The notes: generated by a model not told the origin, from the letters alone. 64,000 nucleotides of DNA from Pseudomonadota bacterium (GCA_027488375.1 JAIYBW010000002.1:527929-591928), one strand, 5' to 3'. Numbered from the stretch's first letter, positions 15,205 to 24,669 are shown. Numbers and translations: made by a program.

Positions 15205-15674
15205 AGATCTTTACTACTGAGAAAGCGGAAATAAATACTTTCATTTTCATCAAAAACTAATTCCTCTCCCGTTTCTGGATCATTTTTTTGAGGGGCTTTC
15301 CCATCAATGATTTCAGTTGAAAATACTTTTATATCAATCTCTTTATCTAAATTTGATGAATAATAAGGAGCGTAAAAGCTTAGGACTTTGCAATTCTCTG
15401 GCAAGATGCCTTTTACACGATTGAGTTGCCCAATGAATATTTTAGGACAGTTATAATAAATAACTTTTTTATTTTCAAAATTATTTAAAAAGTTAATGAG
15501 GTCTCTTAGACCGCAAGAATTTATGGATGTGACTTTCTCCAAATCAATTTGAATAATCGGTTGAAAAATTTTTTCATAATCTTCAAAATGAAAATTTTCG
15601 TTAATAGCACCAATTAATGAGAATTTTGCTATTGAGGTATCGGAAATGTCATATTCAATTTTAAACTGATTCAT
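15201..15674 (-). CDS. STAS-like domain protein, partner of the pseudo-kinase
   Basis: The 157-residue product has a STAS-like fold: KFSLIGAINENF strand, IDLEKVTSINSCGLRDLINFLNNF core, then VIYYNCP and VKGILPENCKVLSFYAPYY. It aligns with the partial protein at the left window edge across this region but has no CPxC motif; a short acidic tail (PETGEELVFDENESIYFRFL) replaces it and still ends like the paralogue (YFRFL, here versus FFKFL). STAS domains often work with kinases and phosphatases in partner-switching. The overlap with the kinase-like gene suggests the two proteins act together. No signal or membrane segment. Confidence 0.6.
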   Translation of the reverse strand: MNQFKIEYDISDTSIAKFSLIGAINENFHFEDYEKIFQPIIQIDLEKVTSINSCGLRDLINFLNNFENKKVIYYNCPKIFIGQLNRVKGILPENCKVLSFYAPYYSSNLDKEIDIKVFSTEIIDGKAPQKNDPETGEELVFDENESIYFRFLSSKDL

Positions 15675-15761
15675 TCGTCACTCCAGTAACAAATTATCTA
15701 GCTTTAATTATACATGTTTCGGAACTACAATTTAAAAATAAAGATTAAGAGATTTAATAAG

Positions 15762-15838
15762 TGGTCGGGGTGATTGGATTCGAACCAACGACCACCTGCT
15801 CCCAAAGCAGATACGCTACCAGGCTGCGCTACACCCCG
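15762..15838 (-). tRNA. tRNA-Pro (anticodon UGG)
   Basis: On the minus strand 77 bases fold as a complete tRNA. The acceptor stem is CGGGGTG with CACCCCG and an encoded ACCA end; the D-arm is AGCGCAGCCTGGTAGCGT; the anticodon arm has stem CTGC/GCAG with loop TTTGGGA; the T-arm contains GGTTCGAATCC. The anticodon TGG reads proline codons. It stands alone between the STAS gene and rdgB. Confidence 0.95.
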
Positions 15839-15859
15839 ACAAAAGATGAGAGAATATTT

Positions 15860-16468
15860 TTAAGACTTCTGATGTGTTTTGTCCATGCTTTCTTTAAAGA
15901 ACTCTAGAGAAGATTTTGCAGCTCTGGCCCTGTGCGAAAATTCATTCTTCCATTCCGGTAGCTCCGCCAATGATTTACCGTCCGCTACGGATCTTTCCGG
16001 AATAAAAATAGGGTCGTAGCCAAAACCTTTATCTCCTTTTTGTTCATGAGCGATCACCCCCTGAACTCTTCCTTCAAAGAAATAATATTCATCCTCTGAA
16101 ATATAAAAACAAAGGATACAAACAAAATATGCCTTTCTTTGATCCCCACTTAGACCAGACATCATTTCAATTAGTTTTTGACACTTATCTGAATAAAGAG
16201 GGAGTTCCGGGGCAAACCGCGCAGATTCAACACCTAGAATGTGAGGCAGGGCTTCAATAACGAGGCCAGAATCATCGGCCAGGGTCGGGACTTTATAAAT
16301 CTCGGCATACGCCTTGGCCTTAATTAGGGCATTTTCAATAAATGTTTTACCCGTTTCTTGAACTTCAAGAGTTCGAGGGGCCGCTTGAATTTGAATCCCA
16401 TCTAAAAAGAGTTCTTTGAACTCTTCCGCTTTATGGGCATTTCCTGAAGCGAGTAAAAATGATTTCAA
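15860..16468 (-). CDS. rdgB: Non-canonical purine NTP pyrophosphatase (RdgB/HAM1)
   Basis: This enzyme hydrolyses ITP, dITP and XTP to the monophosphates, keeping deaminated bases out of nucleic acids. The product shows the family start [33 protein letters not shown], the catalytic stretch [12 protein letters not shown] and the signature [14 protein letters not shown], with a final FSHRARA. The frame extends to 16531, but TTG 16468 places the start exactly where homologues begin and overlaps the rph stop (TTGA), giving 202 residues, the usual length. The overlap implies translational coupling with rph, a common neighbour pair. Confidence 0.9.
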   Translation of the reverse strand: MKSFLLASGNAHKAEEFKELFLDGIQIQAAPRTLEVQETGKTFIENALIKAKAYAEIYKVPTLADDSGLVIEALPHILGVESARFAPELPLYSDKCQKLIEMMSGLSGDQRKAYFVCILCFYISEDEYYFFEGRVQGVIAHEQKGDKGFGYDPIFIPERSVADGKSLAELPEWKNEFSHRARAAKSSLEFFKESMDKTHQKS

Positions 16469-17178
16469 ACGAGACTCGCGAGAGCAGCTTTCTGCTCTCT
16501 CACAACAACAGTCAAAGCAGATTGAGCGCATTGAATAAGGGCCGTCAGATGTTCCATAGAAAAAGGTTCTTTCTCAGCAGTTCCTTGAATCTCAACGAAG
16601 CGCCCACTACTAGTCATTACGATATTCATATCCGTTTCACAGCTTGAATCTTCTTGATAGTTTAAATCAGCAATAACTTCATTCTGAGAGTTGATGCCGA
16701 CAGATATAGCACAAAGACCATCTTTAATTGGATTTTCCTTGAGAAGCCCCTCTTTCATAAGGCGTCGAATAGCTATTTCAAGGGCGACATAAGCTCCAGA
16801 AATTGACGTGGTTCTCGTGCCACCATCAGCAACAATAACGTCGCAATCAATCATAATAGTTCGCTCACCCAGTTTATTTAGATCAACTATAGAACGAAGC
16901 GCTCGCCCAATGAGTCGCTGAATTTCTTGAGTCCTACCTGAGGCACCTTTTCTTTCGCGATCTGAGCGTGTATGAGTAGAAGAAGGGAGCATGGCATACT
17001 CTGCTGTCATCCATCCCTGCCCCTTGCCTTTTAAAAATGGTGGAACCGATTCTTGAACAGAAGCCGTAATATGAACTTTAGTGCTCCCAAATTCGGCCAA
17101 CACTGAGCCATAAGCATAAGGGTTGATGTGAGGAGTGAATTTAATTAATCTTGGTTCATGGCGCTTTATAAGAGACAT
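16465..17178 (-). CDS. rph: Ribonuclease PH
   Basis: RNase PH removes nucleotides 3' of the CCA end of tRNA precursors by phosphorolysis. The 237-residue product matches the family throughout: [40 protein letters not shown], the catalytic [19 protein letters not shown] region, and the [21 protein letters not shown]-terminal part. The first 10 residues differ from the usual RxDGR start. The ATG is only 11 bases from the divergent birA start, so each promoter would have to lie in or very near the other gene's 5' end. Its stop overlaps the rdgB start. Confidence 0.93.
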   Translation of the reverse strand: MSLIKRHEPRLIKFTPHINPYAYGSVLAEFGSTKVHITASVQESVPPFLKGKGQGWMTAEYAMLPSSTHTRSDRERKGASGRTQEIQRLIGRALRSIVDLNKLGERTIMIDCDVIVADGGTRTTSISGAYVALEIAIRRLMKEGLLKENPIKDGLCAISVGINSQNEVIADLNYQEDSSCETDMNIVMTSSGRFVEIQGTAEKEPFSMEHLTALIQCAQSALTVVVREQKAALASLV

Positions 17179-17189
17179 AAGGACCTCAC

Positions 17190-17855
17190 ATGAAAAAATT
17201 TATACATCTTAAGTCCTGTGATTCTACACAAGAAGTCCTCAAAGAACAATTAACTCAAACTCCAACAGATGAACTTATCATTAGCTGTGATCATCAACTT
17301 AAAGGTCATGGCCGTGGAGAAAATAAATGGATTGATTCTCCGGGAACCATTTGCTTTTCCCTGTCTGTCCAACCCTTTCAAATTCCGAGCTTTACCGCGA
17401 TGGAACTCGCTGTCATTATTGGAAAGTTCTTTGAAACCAAAAATCAAAAAATTTTTCTTAAATGGCCAAATGATCTCATCAATACCCATGGAAAAAAATG
17501 TGGAGGAGTTCTCATTCAAACTTTCTCCAATCAATACATGGCCGGTATTGGTTTAAATCTTTATTTTGATGAAATTGAATTCGGTGGAATTTATGACCAA
17601 AGTTTTCCATTTAGCAAAGAAAGTTGGTCTCAAGAACTGGCGCTTTTCATTTATCAGCATCGGTATGAAGACTTAGATAAGTTAAAACATGACTGGTTAA
17701 AAATGTGCATTCACTTGGATAAACAAGTTCATATTTCAGATAATAATCAATCCTATGAAGGTAAATTTATCGGCATTGGCGATTATGGCGAAGCTCTTAT
17801 TGAGACCGAACTAGAATTAAAAAGCGTTTTTAATGGTAGTCTGAGATTAGGTTGA
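17190..17855 (+). CDS. birA: Biotin--[acetyl-CoA-carboxylase] ligase, single-domain
   Basis: This ligase activates biotin with ATP and attaches it to the carrier-protein Lys, here presumably the EAMKMEN carrier encoded at 43193. The 221 residues begin with the [10 protein letters not shown] substrate segment, then [13 protein letters not shown] (the GRGRxGRxW biotinyl-AMP loop), KWPNDL and the CGGVLIQ strand. There is no N-terminal winged helix, so it is the enzyme-only form and not a biotin repressor. ATG 17190 follows AAGGACC. The 3' end overlaps the convergent REC gene by 9 bases. Confidence 0.85.
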   Translation: MKKFIHLKSCDSTQEVLKEQLTQTPTDELIISCDHQLKGHGRGENKWIDSPGTICFSLSVQPFQIPSFTAMELAVIIGKFFETKNQKIFLKWPNDLINTHGKKCGGVLIQTFSNQYMAGIGLNLYFDEIEFGGIYDQSFPFSKESWSQELALFIYQHRYEDLDKLKHDWLKMCIHLDKQVHISDNNQSYEGKFIGIGDYGEALIETELELKSVFNGSLRLG

Positions 17856-19157
17856 CTCGTTAAGAATCTTATTAGAAATTTTTGATATTTCTTTTTTTAT
17901 CAAATTTTCTGCCAGATCAGGAATAACTTCCCAAGAAACTTTTTCCACCTGTTGCTTGAACATTTGATCCATATACGCTTTAACTTCTTTTTTAATAAGA
18001 GAAGTCATTTCAAGTCTAAGCTGATCCATTAATTCTTGCTGAGAAAAATCAGAGCTAACCTTTAAGTCTTGCTTAGTTGTTGGCTCCATATTCCATTCAA
18101 GTTCTTCACCAGCATCCAGAGGTTTAAATAAATCCTCATCGAATTTTTGAGGCTGCTCTACATTTAAATTTTTGAGTTCATCAATCTTTTCAGCGACCGA
18201 ATTTTTAACACTTTCAAATTCATCCGCATGCCAAAGATCTTCTTCAACTTCCTCACGAATTTGATCCACAATACTTGAAATATCAGTCTCTACAACTGAA
18301 TTTATGGTGTGCTCAATTTCAAATTCACCCGTTTTGTCTTCAGTGCTATGGAAAGTCTCTATCGAAATTAATTTAGAAGATGTTTTTGGTTCTTCTTTCT
18401 CAAATTTTATCTCATCTCCTCCACCCATATCAGGAAAATCGAGATCGTCGCTACTCGGAAATTTCACATCATCCTTGGAGCTTTTTTGTTCCAAAACTGG
18501 TGCCGCTTGTTTTTTAACAGGCTCAGATTTTATAACTGGTGGTAAATCAACCACTTTATCTGAAGCAATATTGAGATTTATCACGCCAGGGATACTCATC
18601 CCCCAATCAGATACTTCTTGATCTAGCGGATTTAAATGATCTCTCACATCAAAGGGTCTTGCCGGTTCTTGATGATCATTTGGTGCTGCGCTATTTGTCT
18701 CGATTGTATGATTAAGAGTCCAATTATCTTCAACCTTCACTTCAATCACTTGAGGTTTTTCAGTATTTGGAAAAATAATCTCCTCGATAGGAGCGTTATC
18801 AACAAGCCTCTTACAGATCGAAATAAATTTATTTGAATCAAATGGCTTTACGATTTTATCAGCGGCCCCGCACTTTTCCATTGAGGCATCATCGACAACA
18901 TCAAATGTACCAAGGAGAAATAAGACCTGCGTTGTTGGCAGGATTTCTTTAATTTTAGTGCTTAGCTCATAACCAGTATATTTTTCAGAAAGGTTAAAAT
19001 CGAGAAATACGATCTCAGGACTTACCTTGGGAAGTAATTTAAATAAATCATCATCATTGGAACAATCAGTAATCTCAAAAGGCTGATTGGCCAAAGTAAT
19101 TTTAATTACCTTCTGAATGGTTAGACTATCGTCTGCTAGTAGGACTTTATGATTCAT
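17847..19157 (-). CDS. Response-regulator receiver protein with long acidic tail
   Basis: Residues 1-120 are a complete receiver domain: LLADDSLTIQKVI supplies the acidic pair, VFLDFNLSEKYTGYE the phospho-Asp, and KIVKPFD the conserved Lys. Residues about 130-370 are acidic, Pro/Ser-rich and low in predicted structure, with no known output domain. The last 65 residues are an amphipathic segment (LRLEMTSLIKKEVKAYMDQM, VEKVSWEVIPDLAENLIKKE) of the kind seen at the end of similar deltaproteobacterial and myxobacterial REC proteins. It probably acts by protein contact. It sits 47 bases after the PP2C gene, so it may belong to the FHA operon, and it converges with birA. Confidence 0.75.
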   Translation of the reverse strand: MNHKVLLADDSLTIQKVIKITLANQPFEITDCSNDDDLFKLLPKVSPEIVFLDFNLSEKYTGYELSTKIKEILPTTQVLFLLGTFDVVDDASMEKCGAADKIVKPFDSNKFISICKRLVDNAPIEEIIFPNTEKPQVIEVKVEDNWTLNHTIETNSAAPNDHQEPARPFDVRDHLNPLDQEVSDWGMSIPGVINLNIASDKVVDLPPVIKSEPVKKQAAPVLEQKSSKDDVKFPSSDDLDFPDMGGGDEIKFEKEEPKTSSKLISIETFHSTEDKTGEFEIEHTINSVVETDISSIVDQIREEVEEDLWHADEFESVKNSVAEKIDELKNLNVEQPQKFDEDLFKPLDAGEELEWNMEPTTKQDLKVSSDFSQQELMDQLRLEMTSLIKKEVKAYMDQMFKQQVEKVSWEVIPDLAENLIKKEISKISNKILNEST

Positions 19158-19204
19158 AGTTTAATTATAAAGTGCGACAGAGCAGTATGGGAATGGAAAA
19201 AAGC

Positions 19205-19942
19205 TTAAAACTCCAGAATCATTGCAGTTATGTTATCTGTATTCCCATGAGAATTGGATAATTTTAGTAAACTATTGAGGCGATCCTGTGGATTCGGAGC
19301 AGATCTATTAAGGTGATGAAGAATTTCTTCATCGTTAAGTTGAGAGTAAACTCCATCAGTGAGAAGGAGAAGTTTATCACCTTCGAGAAGTCGTACTTCT
19401 CTCATCTGATAGCTTAGTTCAGGATACATACCAATGGCGCCCATAGGGGCAGTTCGGAAGCGGCTTTCAAACTGATTTTTTGAGAGATACTTTAAGTTGT
19501 CTTCAACAATAATTTTTGAAAGACATCCCTGTCTATAGTGATAAGCACAGCAATTGCCTACTCCAACTAACACCATAATACTTTCTGATCTTGCGGCCAC
19601 AATAGCACTTGAGCCAGCGCGCTGGTTCACTGGTTTTTCAGAATTCATTTTATAGAGATTTTGATGAGCATTGAACATCGAGTTTAAGATGGCATTACCT
19701 TCCAGTAAATTTTTTGGGTTATAATACAATGGCATCGTTGCATTAGGATCATCTGACATCTGCGAATAGAATAATTTTATTTCATGCTTTAATTTTTCTA
19801 CAGCTTTATCCCCAACTCCAGAGCCACCAAACCCATCAAGAACCATGAAAAGTTCGTTTTCGAAGTCAAATTCATAGCCATCTTCATTCACTTCTAAATA
19901 AGGTCCCTGGTGAGTTTGAGCAGCATAGGACTTAAGACGCAT
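19205..19942 (-). CDS. PP2C-type serine/threonine protein phosphatase
   Basis: The 245 residues carry the PP2C motifs in order: VNEDGYEF, MVLDGFGGSGVG (metal-binding Asp-Gly), AGSSAIVAA, LLLLTDGVYSQLNDEE (metal Asp) and NTDNITAMI (metal Asp). The usual GDSRxY is altered to GNCCAY, which does not remove the main metal ligands. Such enzymes remove phosphate from Ser/Thr and often oppose Hanks-type kinases, whose products FHA domains read. It follows the double-FHA gene by 5 bases and is surely co-transcribed. No Ser/Thr kinase is encoded in the window. Confidence 0.88.
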   Translation of the reverse strand: MRLKSYAAQTHQGPYLEVNEDGYEFDFENELFMVLDGFGGSGVGDKAVEKLKHEIKLFYSQMSDDPNATMPLYYNPKNLLEGNAILNSMFNAHQNLYKMNSEKPVNQRAGSSAIVAARSESIMVLVGVGNCCAYHYRQGCLSKIIVEDNLKYLSKNQFESRFRTAPMGAIGMYPELSYQMREVRLLEGDKLLLLTDGVYSQLNDEEILHHLNRSAPNPQDRLNSLLKLSNSHGNTDNITAMILEF

Positions 19943-19947
19943 GATAT

Positions 19948-22155
19948 TTACTCCAAATAATTTTTTAATTTATCAGATGCTTTTTTATAGTATTCGCTAT
20001 CTGTTGGTGAAATTTGCTGAACTTCCTGGAATTTCTCTTTAGCATCATTAAAAAGACTAAGAGACTCTGCGATAATGGCCTCTCTGTAAATTTTTTTCGA
20101 TCTTGTTTCAAGTTGATTTTTAATCTCATCAACTTCATTCAAGGCTTCTGCATTCGTAGGTTCAATTTTTAAAACATCAAGATAAGCTTCATACGCCGTT
20201 TTTAAATCCTGACCTTCTTTTAATGACCGCGCCTTCCCAACCATAGGCCCAAGTTCTGAAGCCAGCTGATTTTTAGCATCACTAAGCATATCACTGGCCT
20301 CTTTAATGAGATCTTCGTCAGATCCTTTTCTACGAAGAAATTCTTCTAGCTTTAAAATCGCCTTATACCATTCTTTTTTAATATAAAATGTTTTACCAGG
20401 AGAGAGAGCATCGACCATCGCTTTCCGGGCCGCTTCTTTGGCGGCCTTTTCCATAGCAATTCTCTCTTGTTCTTTCTGCCAAGCTTCTAATTCCATTTTT
20501 AATTGTTGAACTTCAATATTTTCTGGATCTTTTTCTGTAATCTGAGCGAAATAACTTTCGGCCGGCGCCACCATTTTTTCCTTAACAGCTTCTCTTGCTT
20601 TAACTAAAAGCTCCTCAACTATTTTCTTTATTTTTAGTCTTTCTTCCTCTGCACGCTTTTGTGCTTCAAGCTCTTCAAGTCGCTTGAGGCCTTTTTTCGT
20701 CTCAGTTAAATATGAGTCTACTTTTTTATAGGAAGGATCAATCTCCGTGACCGTTTGAAATTCTTTTAACGCTTCAAAATATTTATTTTGTTCAAAAAAG
20801 CTAACACCTAATTCATAGGCCATGTTTCGCCTCTGCTCGAGTTCTTTACTTAATTGAACCTTGGGCTTCTCATTTTTATTAATATTAGGATCAACTTTGG
20901 CATCAGGTGCTTTAGCTGTTGGAGGAGGAGTCGTCTCCTCTCCGCTTGGAATTATCGAAATGAGAAGAAGGACAAGTGCAACGATAAAAACTTTTTTACG
21001 AAAAGCGGGATCTCTTTTAAAGCGACCGACTAAACTTTTATCTTGAGGTGCCTCAAGACCAAAATTGACCTCCCCTTCATTTTCCGAAACTATTTCTTCT
21101 TCAACTTCTTCTGTTTCAATTGTCTGACCACCTTCAACCGGCATCAAACGATCAGACTCCGCGTCTAAAAGATCTGACTTAGTTTCCAAGGTAAAGCTTG
21201 TCGATCCAATGACAAACTCATCACCAGTGGAAAGATGCGCCTTATTTATACGTTCGCCATTAAGAATAGTTCCATTCGACGAATTCAAGTCCTCAAGAGT
21301 CACATCAATTTGGGTTTTTCTCAAAACCGCATGAACAGTCGAAACTTCAGGATCATCCAAGACGATTTGACATTTTTTTGGATCTCTCCCAATGAATATT
21401 TCTGTTGAATCAATTTGGTAGCGATCATAAGGAGCGTAATCACCAAAAAGAACGAGTTGGTAATTTACAAAAGCCTTAAAAAAAGTTGTCGCTTCTTGGG
21501 CATTACTTTCAGTTGTTAAAGCATCATCACTGTATTCAGTTAAAGCAGCATCGGAGAACCCATCTTCCTGTTCTAGGTTTGATTCTTCAGGCCCTTGAGG
21601 CTCTTCAATGATTGAATCATTCAAAAAGCTATCATCAGACTCAATCCCTTCCTCTTGCTCAATCTCATCCATGGATTCTGTTGTTGATATAACCTCAGTC
21701 ACTCCTAAATCCTCAGTGACAGGGGAGAGATCAGCACTATCAGCAAAATCATCTAAGCTTATTTCAGCTTTTTGAGGCTTTGGGATTGAAGGTTCAGGTT
21801 TTAAAAAAATTTGTTCGGCCATTGGCAAAGACGGAGCAGCTTTTAAAGACGTTCCAAACTCGCCAATTACCACACTGTATGGCCCACACTTAATCTCATC
21901 ATTTTCATGGAGTTCAATTCTAGGCATGATGAGACCATTCACAGAGACAACTCCGAGCTGAGTTAATTTATGTGAATACCAAGAACCATTCTCATTTTTT
22001 AGAACAAAATGGTGCCTTGAGATCAAGGGATCATCAATTTGGAGATGGCAATCTTCTGATCTCCCAACATAAATTTCATACGTCTCATTAATATCTGGAG
22101 TTTCTACCAGAATACTATTGATCGGTACGTGGTTTTTTAAGACAGTCAGTCTCAT
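19948..22155 (-). CDS. Membrane protein with two FHA domains and C-terminal TPR/coiled-coil region
   Basis: The first FHA domain (about 1-100) shows YVGRSEDCHLQI and LISRHHFVLK. The second (about 240-330) has the fuller set FIGRDPKKCQIVL, VSTVHAVLR and LNSSNGTILNGERI. An acidic Glu/Asp/Ser linker joins them. A single membrane segment (KVFIVALVLLLISII, about 389-403) is followed by TPR-like helices and a long Ala/Glu/Lys coiled region to residue 735. FHA domains bind phosphothreonine, so the N-terminal part should be cytoplasmic and the TPR part periplasmic. The start overlaps the preceding FHA gene by 41 bases, unusually long but needed to include the first FHA strand. Confidence 0.85.
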   Translation of the reverse strand: MRLTVLKNHVPINSILVETPDINETYEIYVGRSEDCHLQIDDPLISRHHFVLKNENGSWYSHKLTQLGVVSVNGLIMPRIELHENDEIKCGPYSVVIGEFGTSLKAAPSLPMAEQIFLKPEPSIPKPQKAEISLDDFADSADLSPVTEDLGVTEVISTTESMDEIEQEEGIESDDSFLNDSIIEEPQGPEESNLEQEDGFSDAALTEYSDDALTTESNAQEATTFFKAFVNYQLVLFGDYAPYDRYQIDSTEIFIGRDPKKCQIVLDDPEVSTVHAVLRKTQIDVTLEDLNSSNGTILNGERINKAHLSTGDEFVIGSTSFTLETKSDLLDAESDRLMPVEGGQTIETEEVEEEIVSENEGEVNFGLEAPQDKSLVGRFKRDPAFRKKVFIVALVLLLISIIPSGEETTPPPTAKAPDAKVDPNINKNEKPKVQLSKELEQRRNMAYELGVSFFEQNKYFEALKEFQTVTEIDPSYKKVDSYLTETKKGLKRLEELEAQKRAEEERLKIKKIVEELLVKAREAVKEKMVAPAESYFAQITEKDPENIEVQQLKMELEAWQKEQERIAMEKAAKEAARKAMVDALSPGKTFYIKKEWYKAILKLEEFLRRKGSDEDLIKEASDMLSDAKNQLASELGPMVGKARSLKEGQDLKTAYEAYLDVLKIEPTNAEALNEVDEIKNQLETRSKKIYREAIIAESLSLFNDAKEKFQEVQQISPTDSEYYKKASDKLKNYLE

Positions 22156-23086
22156 TCGCTTCTAAACCTATCTTTTGTTCTAAGCCTTTAATCATTGTTT
22201 CGGCATTTTTATATCTCTCGTCCTCTGGGACGGTATAAAGTAGTCTAATAATAGAACAGTAAGAGACAATCGCACTGTTAAATTTTAAAGCTCCTTCATC
22301 CCGCTGGGCCCTAATAGTCAACTCTTCTATGGATTTATCGAGCTGTTCTTTAGTTTTTCGAAGATGAAACTCAGCATAAGGGTCTCCCGGAGAGATCATC
22401 AGTGCCAAATTAAATTCTGCAATAGCACGAAAATAATTACCCTCTCTAAACTCTCTTAAGCCTCGCTGATAAATCGCATTCAATTTTTCCTTAACAGCTT
22501 TATCTTCGCTCGCCTGTCTTTTTTGCAATTGGGCGAGGTAATCACTTGAGACATCTTGATAATTTGAACCTGAATTATTTTTTGATTTTGAAGTCTGTTG
22601 AGTTGTCGACTCATCGGAAGAAAGCACTAAATAAATAGCAACCCCAGCAATTGCAATAAGTGGAATCAGACTCTTTTTACCACTTCCACTGGAATCAGTT
22701 TCTTCAGAATTATCTTTATTGGATTTATTTTTTGCTGAAACTTCAACTTTGGCAAACTTAAGAACTGTTTGACCAATTATTATTTTATCACCTTCACTTA
22801 ACTGCGCCTGCGTAACTTTCTTTTCATTAACAACAATTCCATTTTGCGAACCAAGATCGGTAGCTATCCATTGGCCACCCACACGAGTAATCTCGACATG
22901 TTCCCGGCTTGCTTTTGTATCATTTAATTTTATGTCAGTTTTATCACCACGACCGATGATGATACGATTACCAGATAAAATATAGGATTCACCCTTCGCC
23001 GTACCAGTAAGACATACGAGACGATAGTAGGTTCCTACTTCCTTCGGGGTCTCAAAATGTTTTAAAACAAGTACGTTTTTTGCCAT
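22115..23086 (-). CDS. FHA domain protein with one membrane segment and TPR region
   Basis: Residues about 20-115 form an FHA domain: IIIGRGDKTDIKLND, ASREHVEITR and LGSQNGIVVNEKKV contain the GR, SxxH and N-G residues that bind phosphothreonine. A Lys/Ser linker precedes a membrane helix (LIPLIAIAGVAIYLVLS, about 138-154). The C-terminal half has TPR-like repeats (YQRGLREFREGNYFRAIAEF). It looks like a shorter paralogue of the next gene and shares its architecture, which suggests that the two assemble at the inner membrane. It lies 2 bases after the FHA-PAS gene. Confidence 0.83.
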   Translation of the reverse strand: MAKNVLVLKHFETPKEVGTYYRLVCLTGTAKGESYILSGNRIIIGRGDKTDIKLNDTKASREHVEITRVGGQWIATDLGSQNGIVVNEKKVTQAQLSEGDKIIIGQTVLKFAKVEVSAKNKSNKDNSEETDSSGSGKKSLIPLIAIAGVAIYLVLSSDESTTQQTSKSKNNSGSNYQDVSSDYLAQLQKRQASEDKAVKEKLNAIYQRGLREFREGNYFRAIAEFNLALMISPGDPYAEFHLRKTKEQLDKSIEELTIRAQRDEGALKFNSAIVSYCSIIRLLYTVPEDERYKNAETMIKGLEQKIGLEANETDCLKKPRTDQ

Positions 23087-23088
23087 AT

Positions 23089-24669
23089 TTAATTTTTTAC
23101 AAACGTTATATAAAAACCTTTAGCAAATTTATCCTTTCCAATTAATCCTGAAACATTAACAGAAAAATCTTTTCCGCCGATTTCGTAATTTTCTTTTTGA
23201 TGACATCCATCGTTGTTCGCAGATCGATCGCATAAATCAATGACGGTTGCTGCAAACCCCTGATCTCTTGCGGTATCTAATAAACTTTGACCAGCAGAGG
23301 CATTCTCTCTAATACCTAATAAATCCTCACATTCAGGATTCAAGTTCTGGATTATTTTTTCAGAATTTAAAATGAGGATCGGTCCTTGGGCCCCTTCCAT
23401 AAACTCTTTGAGGGTTCGCAAGTACGGGCCATCTTCTTCAAGGTTTTGGACTTCTCCCCCATCAACATTTTGCAATTCTTTCAAGCGTGTCAGAAGACTA
23501 TTCAAAGTATTTCTTAAAGGATGAATTTCTTTAAAAAGGGCATTAGAAGTTAATTCTTTCTGTCTGCCTCTTAGGACAGCTTCAATCTGAAACTTCATCT
23601 CATCCAATGGTCGGATAGTCATATAATAGACAAATCCAAAGAAAAAGATGGCGACTAGTCCAGATGTTATAAGTGACTCGAGGTAGGCTTTCGAATTATT
23701 TGAAGCTTCTCTTGATAGAGAACTAGGTGAAAAAATAATAGTGATGATCGCAACAACAACTTCGCGACCGAGTTTTTCATCATGGGCTTTAATCGCCCTT
23801 GTAATACCAATCTGGTTATTACCTAAATCTTTGATAACTTCTTTATCTTGATTGCTCTCATTCTTATAAAATCTTAGAGCATCCACAGAAAAGGGATCAT
23901 TTACAATTGTATTTAAACTTGAAAGTGGTCGATAAATTCTGCCTTCGATGTCATACAACTTATAACTCTGAACACCTTCCGCATCTTCTCCCTCAAGGAA
24001 ATCAGTTCTTACATGATCAAGATTCTTACTTCTTAAATGGGCACTATTAAGATGATCCACTTCCGCTGCATACTGCTTCCCACGTAACGCAATTTCTTTA
24101 ATAAGAAGTGTTTTACTATCTCTAAGAACTGGCAAAATTGTTAGATAGATATTAATCGCAATAAAAATAAAGATAAGAATACCTAACAAAGCTGACCATT
24201 CATAACGCTCATTAAAACCATAAATTAAAGGCATCACTTTGTGCTTAAAAAGCCAGAAAGGTTTCATGATGATACTATCAGGCATTGGCTCAATTTGCTT
24301 TAACTCATCATATGAGTCCTCATCATCTTCATCATTACCTTTAAGGACTTTCTTTTTAACAATGACTTTCTTTTCTAAAACAAATACGACTTGCAAAATC
24401 ACATTCGGAAGTGCAATTTTATCCCCATCTTTAAGAGTCATTTTCTTTATGATTTTGCCATTTACGATAGTTCCATTGGAGCTTCCAAGATCCTCAGCAA
24501 ATGCTGTATCTTTATTCACGGTAATGCGTAAATGCTTTTTAGATACACCATCAACGGCTACTTGGTGATCACTCTCTGGAGCACGACCTATTACATTTTC
24601 ACCATCTTGGAGAATAAACTCTTTACCTCTTAATTTTCCCCCGACAGCAACAAGTTTAAACATTTTCAA
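23089..24669 (-). CDS. FHA domain membrane sensor with PAS-like C-terminus and no output domain
   Basis: Residues 1-95 are an FHA domain (GENVIGRAPESDHQVAV, VSKKHLRITV, LGSSNGTIVNGK). Two membrane helices (WSALLGILIFIFIAINIYLT, about 158-180, and SGLVAIFFFGFVYYM, about 333-350) enclose a periplasmic sensor-like region of about 150 residues with a YDIEGRIYRP segment, as in Cache-type domains. A HAMP-like stretch and a PAS-like domain (about 420-500; GPILILNSEKIIQNLNPECE) complete it. No kinase, cyclase or GGDEF follows. It may pass a periplasmic signal to the phosphothreonine system by contact. Its start overlaps the DUF192 gene by 14 bases. Confidence 0.8.
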   Translation of the reverse strand: MKMFKLVAVGGKLRGKEFILQDGENVIGRAPESDHQVAVDGVSKKHLRITVNKDTAFAEDLGSSNGTIVNGKIIKKMTLKDGDKIALPNVILQVVFVLEKKVIVKKKVLKGNDEDDEDSYDELKQIEPMPDSIIMKPFWLFKHKVMPLIYGFNERYEWSALLGILIFIFIAINIYLTILPVLRDSKTLLIKEIALRGKQYAAEVDHLNSAHLRSKNLDHVRTDFLEGEDAEGVQSYKLYDIEGRIYRPLSSLNTIVNDPFSVDALRFYKNESNQDKEVIKDLGNNQIGITRAIKAHDEKLGREVVVAIITIIFSPSSLSREASNNSKAYLESLITSGLVAIFFFGFVYYMTIRPLDEMKFQIEAVLRGRQKELTSNALFKEIHPLRNTLNSLLTRLKELQNVDGGEVQNLEEDGPYLRTLKEFMEGAQGPILILNSEKIIQNLNPECEDLLGIRENASAGQSLLDTARDQGFAATVIDLCDRSANNDGCHQKENYEIGGKDFSVNVSGLIGKDKFAKGFYITFVKN

